From NCBI RefSeq assembly GCF_003254395.2, contig NC_037650.1:3655001-3719000 (forward strand): a stretch of 64,000 nucleotides of DNA, read 5' to 3'. Position numbers and translations under genes: made by a program. Below are positions 50,201-60,800 of the stretch, one piece after another. Origin of the DNA: Apis mellifera (taxonomy: Eukaryota > Arthropoda > Insecta > Hymenoptera > Apidae). The notes beneath the pieces are model-generated. The model saw only the letters and a program-made list of their open reading frames with translations. It searched no databases and was not told where the DNA came from. The stretch's first letter is position 1, and each line of letters starts with the position of its first letter.

Positions 50201-50330
50201 TTTTCGTACATCGAAGAAATACTCGATTCAGAAATATTAATTCTCTCTCTCTCTCGATCCACGATACATTCTATCGAAACAATACAAAGGTTAATACGAT
50301 ACGAACACGAACAACGGGCCAAATTTCTTA
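47201..50330. other. AT-rich intergenic block
   Basis: The composition becomes clearly AT-rich compared with both flanks, with many A and T runs, a T tract at 48899-48930 and few CpGs. No long frame has coding character. Around 48,060-48,620 lie a TGATTACGTCA word, a TTCCCGCC word (48279) and several GCC-containing words, which could mark a promoter of an unseen or non-coding transcript. No transposase or terminal repeats could be seen. Confidence 0.5.
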
Positions 50331-50399
50331 GATAGAAGTACTAATAGATACTTTAGAAATCTCTTAAAGGAATTTAATACTTTAAAAACGTTTAACGAC

Positions 50400-51265
50400 G
50401 CGAAAAGATCTACCCTACCCAGCGAGTCGGTTGGTCGATCGAGTCCCGACGAGAGTGGGTGGGCCCGACACTCGCGGTCCCAGAACGAAATCGACCGTCG
50501 AGCCTCGTACGGCGGGACAGAGCGGGGGTTGCGGCGTAAGAGTCGGGGCCCTGAGGGCCCCTCGCTCCGGTGTTCGGGCCCGGTATGGGAGCGGAGAGGG
50601 GCTCGAGGGGGCAAAGGCACATTCCAAGGCAGAACGGCTGCCAGTGAAGGTGGAAGACACGAACAGTCTCTCACGATATTGCGCTCCGTTCCTATCCCAG
50701 GTCGCTTCCTTTCTTCCAGAGTGCTCGTCGTTTTCACCCGTCCCCGTGGGACCGTGTCGTGTGTGCCGTGCCGTGTCGTGCTGTGCCTTGCCGTGCCGTG
50801 CCGTGCCGTGCCGTATCGTACAGTGCAAGTGCCGTTCCTTCCTTCCTTCCTTCCTTTCTTTATTCCTTTATTCCTTCTTTCTTTCCTTCATGTTGTACGA
50901 GACGCGACGCGATGCGAGTCGACTCTCGGAATCGAATTAACGAGAATTCGCGGTGGACGCTGAGCAGAGAGGCAGCATGCATGGGATAGAGTGTTCCGCG
51001 GCAAAGCGCGCCGGGTGTACGTGTACGCTCGTCTTTTTTGGCGCCACGCGTGTCGTTCAACGTTTCGAAAATGCTCACGCCTACTTACGCGCCACGGTAT
51101 TCCAGTGGGAAGAGCAAGGAGAAGAGAGTTCGCGTCGAAAATAGACATTTGCCTCGTGTTCAGATCCGTGGCCCGATCGTCGGGCATGCGGAAGGAGCGT
51201 CACCGGGAGACAGTGATTGAGAGGATCCGCCAGACGGGGAGCACTTGAATATTCGATCGCGCAGG
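50400..51265 (+). promoter_or_regulatory. CpG-rich block, candidate first (untranslated) exon of Gene B
   Basis: GC- and CpG-rich sequence sits abruptly next to the AT-rich block, contains a CCGTG pentanucleotide repeat and TTCC repeats, and ends near a CGCGCAG/GTGAAC donor-like site (51265). The first coding exon of Gene B needs an upstream spliced leader, because its ATG lies only 11 bases after an acceptor. Assignment is an inference; transcript data would be needed. Confidence 0.3.
50753..50818. repeat. CCGTG pentanucleotide repeat
   Basis: About twelve tandem copies of CCGTG with several one-base variants (TCGTG, CTGTG, CTTG), followed within 20 bases by TTCC/TTCT repeats to about 50890. 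Confidence 0.9.
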
Positions 51266-53301
51266 TGAACCGCACAAACTATCTTTTTCTCTTCGATATA
51301 CGCGATGGGGAGTACTTTCCAACGTGCTCGAGCTCTTTCTTTCCTCTCTCTCTTTCTCTCTCTCTCTTTTCTTTTTCTTCTTTCTTTCTTTTCTTATTTT
51401 TTGCGCGCGTAATAGGTATTCTCGAGAGAGAAATACGAATATTGCCAACGAGTTGAGAAATCTCTCGATATCCGGGCGGACAGTAAATTTTAACCGTGCG
51501 ATGTTGTTGTATCGCAGAATTTCGTGACGAAGCCGAAGCTGTTGACACAACCGTTCCCATTTATTCGTGACGGTGAAACCGGTATCAGACGGCAAAAAGG
51601 AGCAAGGTAGACGGAGGTTATGCCCGAACGCTTAGGAATTAACAGTTCGAGAAAGACTATGCAAGATTGACGGGATAAACGGGACGGTTGCCGGGATTCG
51701 GGGACGGATATCCCCCTTCGTATTAAGATTATACCTACTTGAAACGGGCATAAACGGAAGGGTAATTTTCTGCCATTTCGATTGTGAATGCCTATCAATT
51801 GTGGACCGTTGCCTCGTTAGTTACATCAGATTTACGATCACGTATAAACACCGTGAAAAATTCTTTTTACGAGTCAAGCAGTTCGGTGAGAATCGTCTGG
51901 AACACAGAGGGCAACTCTGCGGAGAGGGGAAGGGAGAGGGAGGGAGGCAAGGTGGAAGAAGTAGGGGGAGGGATTTCGTCGGGTTTTCTGCTCGAGCGAA
52001 ATTAAATCCACGTGCCACCACAGAGATCGTTCGATCGCGGAGATCGCAGAGGAACGGCAGAAAAACTTAACCGAGCAACGCCATCGGCATCGAACTTGAC
52101 CATGGCCTTCGAAGCCTTTGCGCTCGTATAACGAGATACGAGGAATGTAAGTTGCCGGGGAGAGAGAGAGAGAGACTCGCCGTTCTTACTTGCGTTACGT
52201 ACCACCTCGGTCTGTAACTAGATGTGCCGATACCAAATGCAGGAAGGCGCACCGATTTTGCGGACGGAATATAGAAAGGAGAGGAGGGCCATTAGGCTAA
52301 GCAGATTTGCCTTTTAAGAAAACGAATAGATCGGACTTAGCAAAGGACCGCTACCGTTAATGGATAATATAAGAGGATCGATAATATTCTCTTTCCTCCT
52401 TTCTTTCTCGCAACGTGACGAAACAATAACTTTCCCTTCCCCCTCCTGTTTCTCTCCCTCGATCGCAACGAATGAATATGGATACGAATCGAGATTATTA
52501 TTATATGGATCTTAAACCCGAGGAGAAACGTTTCGATTTTTCTGAAAGACTGAATGATCGTTAGTCAGAAATTCGTAACAACGAGGTATCTCTTAACAAG
52601 CTAATATGGATGAGGAATTATGGGAGGAGGGGGGTGGTATATTCTTTCGAATAAGTACAATAATGGCGGGCCTATGAAAGCCACTCTTCGCAACTCGGGA
52701 AGAATCGTCTCTAATATTCGCCGGGAATATTTATATAAGTTGGTTGAAAGCTATCCGAGAAGTTTTAACGACGGAAGGCGCTAATAGGCTGAGAAAGTTT
52801 TCCGCATTTCCGCGTCCGGAACGGATGCGATATCCGCAGTTATCATCCTATTACTCCAACCCAGTCGTAATTGGGAGAAGATTCGTTAACCGATCGCCTG
52901 CCTCGTATTATTTCTTCTTTTATCATCGGAGGAATCGTCGGTTATTTACCTTTTTTCTCCTCGCCTTTCGGCCGATTGATTCGCGATATCTGCGGGCCAT
53001 ACATCGGCAGGGGAAAAAGATATTTCGTTTCATTCTTTCATTCGTTTCAAGGGGAAATAAATCGGCCGTGTTCGAGCACCGTTTCGTAATCCGAAACGAT
53101 TTGTCAAGTTCAACGAGGCGGCAGCATGGAAACGAATCTCTCTCTCTCTCCTCGATTCGAGATATCGAAATCGCAAATTCGTTTATCCAAACGAATCGTC
53201 CATGATGGATGAACGAAATGAAAACGCGTCGGATCATTTTGGAACGAACAATTAACACGATCTATGCGATCGATTAACGGGATTGGTGTGGATATTTTCA
53301 G
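51266..53301. other. Non-coding DNA, probably the first intron of Gene B
   Basis: No supported exon. A pyrimidine tract (51335-51395) and ordinary unique sequence are present. It ends in GATATTTTCAG (53291-53301), the acceptor of the first coding exon of Gene B. Confidence 0.5.
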
Positions 53302-54893
53302 GTCCCATTACGATGTCCCAACCGCAATTAACCACGGATCTGGACGTTGCGGAAAATCCGCAACACTCTTGCCAATGCTCGGCGATGAGCAGCATGGATT
53401 CCATGAGAGCGCAGAGGGACAGAGGGGAGCGGGGCGTGGGAAGCACAAGAATTTCCAACAACCAGGAACTGCCCAGGGGTTTGGAGGCGCTTCAGAGCGC
53501 CTTCGAGCCGATAAGAAGGCTGGAGAGCCCGTTGTCCCATCACCATCAGGAAGGGCAACAGATGAATTTGGAGAATAGCAGGGGGGTGGACATGTTGGAG
53601 CACCAGACGGGGAGTGCGAGGACGATGGAGGGCCAGGGCGCGATTCTGTCGAGACACGGTCACAACATTTCGTGCAGCCCGGGAAGGAACTTGGATCTTT
53701 CCCGAAACTTGGCGTTCGAGGCGGCGCGAAGAGTTCAGGAATCCGGCAACTTGCAGGATAACCAGCACAGCCTAACTTCCAGCCCCAGCCCCTTGTTGGA
53801 GTCGGGCACAGCTCTGCTCGACGCGTCCGCCAAAGATCTGGACAAGCAGCTCGAGGAGCACGGCGGCCAATTGTCGCAGAAAGCCGCGACCGCGGGCGGC
53901 AAGGAGAGCAAGCTGAAGAGCATTCAGCAGGTTCTGAACCCTTATCAGCATCATCACGAGGCCGAGCGCGCGCCCGTCCACGGCCATTTCCACGGCGACG
54001 CGCACGCGCACGTCCACAAGCACGCGGACAATTTTCGCGGGGCGGCGAATTTGGACGTGGGGGACGGATTGATGGGAGGATTTCAGCGGCAGCACACCCA
54101 TCATCATCACGGGGGCGCGAAAACCGCGAGCGTGGGCCACCATCACGGGCCAACGGGGGCCGTGCACCATTCGCACGGGCCCCAACCTATGCCCGGCCAT
54201 CATCACGGAAATCTCGCCAGCCACGTGCACGGCAACGTGGCCGGCCCCCCCCTGCCCGGTTCCGCGGGGCAAAATGCGGCGGGAAACCCGAGCGGCCATC
54301 ACCATCCGAATCCTTTGCCGAGCTCCGCCGCGATGAGCGTGCACAGAAATTCGCCGACCAACCATCACCGTCTGGCCGGCGGCGGAGCTCACTATCCCTC
54401 CAACCCGGGCTTCTCCAGCGATCACCACGGCACCACCTCGAGCGCGATGAGCGGGGCCTCCTCCAACTCGAGCATGTTGAATCACGGTGGGTCGCCGGCG
54501 GTTCACAGGCACGTGGTGAACGCCAACAGCAGCCTGTCCACCACCCCGCTCGCTAGCCATCATCATGGCAGTTCGTCGGGAAGTTTGACCGGGCATTCCG
54601 TCACCGTGAATCACCATCACGTTAGTTCTGGGATATCCTGTGAGTCTTCCTCGTCAAACGCCAATACGAGAACGCATAGTCGTTTAGATCACGTCCACGA
54701 TCATCATCATCATTTACAACAAGTGCATTCGTTGCACCCTAGCCACCCGGATGCCCGGCAAAGGGACAGAGCTCCGTCGAGCCTCGAGCATCACGGCCAT
54801 CATCACGGCCACGTGCACACCCACGGCGGCCATCAGCATCCGCAGAATAACGATACCAAAAACGCGTCCATCATCGGGGTCGACTCGATACAG
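53302..54893 (+). CDS. Gene B exon A (first coding exon, His-rich)
   Basis: Acceptor at 53300-53301, eleven bases of leader, ATG at 53313 (ACGATGT context), residues 1-527, donor CAG/GTATCT. Ser/Gln/Asn/Leu-rich to about residue 205, then clusters such as HGHFHGDAHAHVHKH, HTHHHHGG, HDHHHHLQQVHSLH and HHGHHHGHVHTHGGHQH. Such HxH-rich stretches bind metal in other proteins (for example ZIP transporter loops). A strong GTGAGT word at about 54640 inside the exon could act as an alternative donor. The long minus-strand frames over this exon are shadows. Confidence 0.85.
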
Positions 54894-57800
54894 GTATCTT
54901 TTCTATCGAAATTTCCCGATTTTTCGCCCGCTCGTGTCACGCGAAACGCACAATTTCGTAGCCGAGATCTAATCGTGCCTGCGCCCGACAACCGTCCATT
55001 AATCACTCGCGAGTTTGCCCACCGACGCCACGACAACTAATTATTCGCACACGATGACTTCTATATAACAACGTTGTTATTACGCAATTCGTGGCAACGA
55101 TGCAGTTAATTATTTACAGACAGACGAGACGAAATTACGTATCTCCCTCTCCCTCTCTCTCTCGTTCTTCCTCTTCTCTTCTTTTCCTTTTTTTTCTTTT
55201 ACAAAGCGACGATTTTGATTTCATCCAGGTGTCGGCTCCCTCGAAAAGTAAGTGCCAATGTCACGTGGTGCAAGGTGGAGGAGGAAACAAGAGAGGGCAG
55301 GAGGGCGAAAGCGACGGAGGCGTCGAGGTAACGTCAAGAACGCATCAACCGCCCGCGCTACCTCCGCGGCCACCTCCTAGGCCGACCAGACGATACGAGA
55401 CGACGTCCGTCGATCAATGTGAGTTGATTTTCCACCAATTCTGATCGATCTCTCTTTCGTAAAGTCTTTAAAATAGAATAATAGTTATCGAATAATCGAT
55501 CCGAAACGTTCGACTCGAGCATTTATTGTATTTATATCGAATCAATAACACGTACACGTACGCGCCAATTTGAATGGCAACAATAACAACGGGCGAGCGT
55601 AGTCGGTCGACGGTATTCGAAACATTCGCCTCGGTGTTCCGTTTCCTCTTTGATTTCCTTTCGAAACGAACAGTTGGACGGTTGTTTCCTGGAGATTAGA
55701 GATTAGTGGAGGTGGAGGCTGGCTCCACCCTTGGTTCGGGGCGAGGATCAGAGAATGCCTGCAGTATCGCCGGTGACGACACAGCTGTGCCGTTGCCCCT
55801 TTTATCAATAGTGGACACGCGTTATCGACGTGCCAACCGAGTGAACGCATCGTCGTGGGCCGATTCTGCTCGGTAAACAGGGGAAACGCACAGCCCCCGT
55901 GGAATTTCAACCCTCGACCGCGTCGAGTCGCTGGAATCGTCACGGTATATCGACCAGTCGATGCCCGCAGCAACCGAGGGCAGAAGCATCGTGTCGAAGA
56001 ATGCTGCGAATCGAACGGGAGGATACGGGGATACTTTTACCTACTCGCTGCCCCCATTGATCCTGGGCTGGCTCGAGCGAATGGCCGCGAGAGGAATGCC
56101 ATTTCGGACGTCCTTTCGAAACGAGCCCCAAGCCTCGCCTCGACACCACCACCACCACCACCTGTGGGACACCTCGGCGTGTGCGGGAGATCTCGTGGAG
56201 TGGCTCTCCGATTCTTGTGCATTCTCCTCTCGCGTTCGTTTCGATAAGATAAAAAACATCGTCGACGACGTGAATGAAGACGGATACATGGATCGTTGCA
56301 ACGCGATCGAGCAAAATTTCCAATACGTTGGGATATAAAAATAATCGACATTGGTGATTGTCCACCGATCGATCCGATTAACGGGGAAGAAAATGACGAA
56401 GAATCGACCTTGGGAGGACAACCCCTTGCGACGTGTGACATGTGACATGTGACGCGCGCAAATATAATTTAATATTACAAATCTTTCTTAAAGGAAAAAT
56501 TAGTGCGCGTTAATTTTAACCTCGATTTATATCGCTCAAAAGTGGAGGAGAATCGATCGAGTGCAAAGTTCGTCCAATTCCTTGAACCCTCTCCTCCCTC
56601 GAGAAGTATATATATATATATATATCGGTGACACGTGTCCGTGTGATAAAAGAGAGGTTAAAAGAGTGATCGAGACGAAACTGTTGGGTGTTGGAAGTTT
56701 ATCTCGCAAGTTAAGTAACGAAGGGAAAGATGGATGGATATCCAGTGCTGCAGATAGTCCGTTGCCGACTCGGAATGGAAATGGAGATGGATAACCAGGG
56801 TTACCCGTTCACAATGGCGGCACACTCGCATTCCCACTTACCACATCCGGCAAACCACGCGCACTTACCGAGATCGCATTACCCTCACCCCTGCGGTATG
56901 CCGATTAACCCTTCTTGTTAATTTATCAATCGGCCCTCCAACCCTCCACCATGCTGATTCCGCATACCCGCATATAATCTCCAATTAATTATTCCATTAA
57001 GTCGATTTTCGATACGAGACAATTATATAATTAATCCATTCGATTATATACACTCTTGTGCCTTTTGTACGCGAGGGGGGTGAGAATGTTTATTTTTTTG
57101 TGTCAAGATCGAGAATCGACGAGTCTTCTTTTCTTTTTTTTTTTCTAATTTTACATACGAATACGTTGGAATAATTGGAAGAAGAAAAATAGTTTTCGTG
57201 GTAAATTTCGAGTTAGGAAAATGCAGTTTCCAGTATATCCACTGTGTTCTATTTTTACCTCTTAAAGATTTATGTTGCAGTTGGCTGTCGTAGAAGGTCG
57301 CATGGATATCACAAAAGGTTATCGTATAAATAGATATCGATATCAGGTTTCTAGAATGAAACGCGTATATAAAATTTTAAACATCGCGCAGGGGTTAAAA
57401 AATTTTCGGTTAAAATAAATTCGAATGAAACGGAGAATAAGAAATTATAAGCGTTTTATATATCCATTGTTGCAAAGAGAGTTTTTCAAGGAAAATCGAA
57501 AAACCTGTCGTTGCCTTTTACCCTTGAAATCCATTGTGCCAGCATTTAAATTCCAGTTTCGCTTCGCTTGCCTCGAAAGCAAATCGCTTTACCAAATCGT
57601 AACTGCGAGTAAAGATTCCTTATATAGATAGAGGAAGGTGCAGCTTAGGTACTTTACAAAAAGCGGCAGGTACCCTAAGAAATTTGGTAAAATGATTTCG
57701 AGGCAAGGATCGCGACAGGGAGGAAAACGATTTTCACGAGTGAATGGGAATCTGGACAGGTCAGATTTTGCCTTTCCTACGACAAAGTATACGAGGAGGA

Positions 57801-60800
57801 AGGAGGAGAATTTCAAAGAAAATCCCTTTTTCGAAGAATTCTATTTCTTGGAAATTTGGATTTGTCAAAACACTTTCGTTAACCATTTTCTCTTTTCTCT
57901 CTCGAACGTTCGTTCTCGAATAGCATTCTTGGGAATAACAATCGTTCTCTCTTTTCAATTCGAAGCCGGTTTACGTAATTTTTCATAGATTTTGCTCGTA
58001 GGCAGAAAAATAATTAGAATTTTTAATTACGAAAGATGATCCCTCCCCATTTGTATTCTAACCCTATAGAGAGACACAGTGGCATTCTTTATTAATAGGA
58101 AACCTGATTAAAAAGTTCAGCTCTGTCGATTCTCTCTTTCTGTCCAGAGAGAGAAAATCTGCTATTGTCTTTGAAGCAACGACGCTTCCATCGCTCAACA
58201 TTCATTAAAGGAATTTCCAATACAGCGTACTCGGTTCAATTGGAAGCTTTGACAACAAAAGTTGAGCCCGAATGATCGAGAATGAAATACTCGTTGGCTA
58301 CGTGCGATGAAAAAAAAAAGGAAAAATTCGCGCTCAACGTTAGGATCGGTTTGAATACAATTTTCCACGCATCCCTACTTCGCCACAATACTTTTTCACT
58401 GTTCGTTCCTTCGAATTATTATATCAAACGTTGACGATTCGACGGCTCGTTTTTAATTCGACAAGTTAAAAAAGCATCGACGCGACCGATTTGATCAACT
58501 GAACGATACTTTTCCCAGAGGAATCTAATTAAGGGGACGAGATAAAGATAAGAGGCGATCTATAAGCGGAGGTAAATCCTGACTGACTAACGAGACTTTC
58601 GAAGAATTTCGCCCGTGGCACGTTTCCTATTGTGGTCGGATCAAAGCTCCCGTTTGTTCGGTTCTCACGCAAGGACAATCATTATCCCGTGAAAGAAGGA
58701 GGCGAGCACGATGGGAATAAGTCTCCGCAGGACCTTTTCTTTTCTTTTTTCTTCTTTTTCTGAAAAGGGTCGATAGTCGTACAAAAGATTCCACCGTTCG
58801 GCCACCGTGAAAATATCCTTCCAGCTATTTCTTCAAAGACCTCCCCTCCTCCGTTTCAAGAAACAGCGATCGCCGCGGAAAAAGATCGGAGATGTTACGT
58901 CACGCTTCCTCTGCATTCCTCAAAGATGAAAATATTTATAACCGTATCTCTCGTTCAGGATATACGAGGCGTAACGAACGTATCCTTCTCCTTTCTCTCC
59001 CCTTTCTATTTTTTCTTTCTCCTCTTCTTTTAATCTCTTTCCTTCCTCGCCCTGCGTATAAAGCCTATCGCTTCCGCGGTATCGGTGACCGATTTTAATT
59101 TTACCACAGGCCACACGGGGGAAGGTGGTTGCTGCAAGAAGTACGTTGTCCTTTGTTGCCTTTGTGGCGGGCTGAGCGCTGCGGTTGGCAGCCTCTTTTT
59201 GGCGGTGCACGCGGTCCTTTCAGCCCACACGGCCAGCCTGGCCCTCTTTGAGACTGTACCATCCTACATTCCCGGCATAATGGTAAGAGGCCAAAATATA
59301 TCCAAATATTCCACACGATCTCTTTTTCTATTTCTATTAAACGAAATTCATAATGACGCGCAACGTTGATTTCCAGTTAATCCTAATGGGTCTGTTCACC
59401 ATGTTACTCGCAAGACGGAAGCACAGATACGGACTTTTGGTAAGCGTGCCAATAACTCGATATACTCTTTTCATATCTCCTCCCTTTCTCCTTCTTCTCT
59501 GATTTTTCCATCGTTGCAGATGAAAGTGTGCGGTTCCGTAGGGGTGGTGTGCGCGTTGGTGTGCGTGCTCGTCACCGTCACGACGACGGTGATACACATG
59601 TCCCGGCTCCAAGGTCTTCGAAAATGCGTTTACACGGTGAAAGCGAGGTAAGTCAAATAAATTCTTCTCCTACTGAATCGATACTGAATCGAGATTCGAT
59701 TGGATGCAGGTCGTGCACGTGTTACGGGGCGCCGGAAGGAGATCCAGGAGTGCTGTTCGAGGGTACGCCCCACTGCGAGGCGGTGCACGGCGCCCTGCAC
59801 GCCTGCCTCAGGGCCCTGTTCGGCGTCTCGGTGGCCGGTATCCTCGCCTGCATATTTTCCTGCATGCTCGTCTACCAACTGTTGAGTCACGAGAAGAAGA
59901 AGATGTATTGGGAGCAGTTGGAATTGAGATGCAGATCGTTGTACGGGCAAGGAGGCGGCGTCGGGCCGGCGGCCGGGTCGTGCGGCTGCTGCAACGATTG
60001 CGGAGGAGCGAGCCCTTGGTGGGCCCAGACGCCGGGAAATCTTTACACCCCGAATCCCGACTTGGCGCCGTCCAGGTTCGTCCCGTCTCGTTTTTCGAAC
60101 GAACTTTGCGAAGGAATAAAAAAGAAAAACGATCTCACGAGATCATTATCGGATCGGATGTTCGCACGCAGGCTCGATGAAAGATTCGAGTAACGGGTTG
60201 TGGGATCGTTACGAATTCGATAGAACGGAACACGCGGCCGATTAGGGCTCATTGAGAAATTATCGATGCGGTTCAAATGTGCATTCGCATCCGAGCGTAA
60301 CGATACGTATTCGATAGAATTGATTCGCGAATGTCACGAATATCGGAAGAGGAGGGTGGGGGGAGTGCGATAAACTCGTAAACAAGGCAACGATCCCTCG
60401 CTTCTGTATGTTCCCAGGACACATTGTATTCCGGTAATCCGCTAATGTATGGCATTAATTAAGCCGGAATTCCATCCAGCTTCTGACATTTGAACGACGG
60501 ATTTTCTTCGTTTCTTGGGAATAAATTATGATGGATGAACGTTACCTTTTGTTCCGATATATAAAGAAAAAAATTCTATTCCATCGGGAAGAAGTGTATA
60601 CACATATTTATGCAAATTAAGATCGAAGATGCGATTTCTTTCTTTTCTAATTTTTAAATCCTTGAAAGAAACAATTTTTCGTTTGGATTCTCATTTAACG
60701 TGAACGACATCGATTGTCTAAAAACGAAGCGAACGTCTCATTGAATTAATTTCGTTGTAGGAGATGGCGGCTGCCTTGGTCGAGGTCCAGGGGTCCAGCG

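Larger units (their letters stand above)
55419..59109 (+). other. Long Gene B intron containing an alternative exon
   Basis: Holds the alternative exon at 56730-56895 and otherwise unique or AT-rich sequence with a TA run (56607-56624). A 125-codon frame at 55961-56338 carries a CAC-encoded His run; it lacks supporting splice signals and is not called. No other gene is seen. Confidence 0.6.

Noticed and set aside
53308..54620. Long minus-strand open frames over Gene B exon A (281 and 282 codons)
   Set aside because: Antisense shadows of the His/Gly-rich exon. His codons (CAC/CAT) read as Val/Met on the other strand, which explains the Val/Met-rich translation.
54630..54650. Strong GTGAGT donor-like word inside Gene B exon A
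   Set aside because: Coding sequence of the same His-rich style continues well past it to the CAG/GTATCT donor at 54894; it may be an alternative donor at most.
55961..56338. 125-codon frame with a His run inside the Gene B intron
   Set aside because: The His run comes from a CAC microsatellite, no phase-compatible acceptor and donor pair links it to neighbouring exons, and an overlapping minus-strand frame is equally long.
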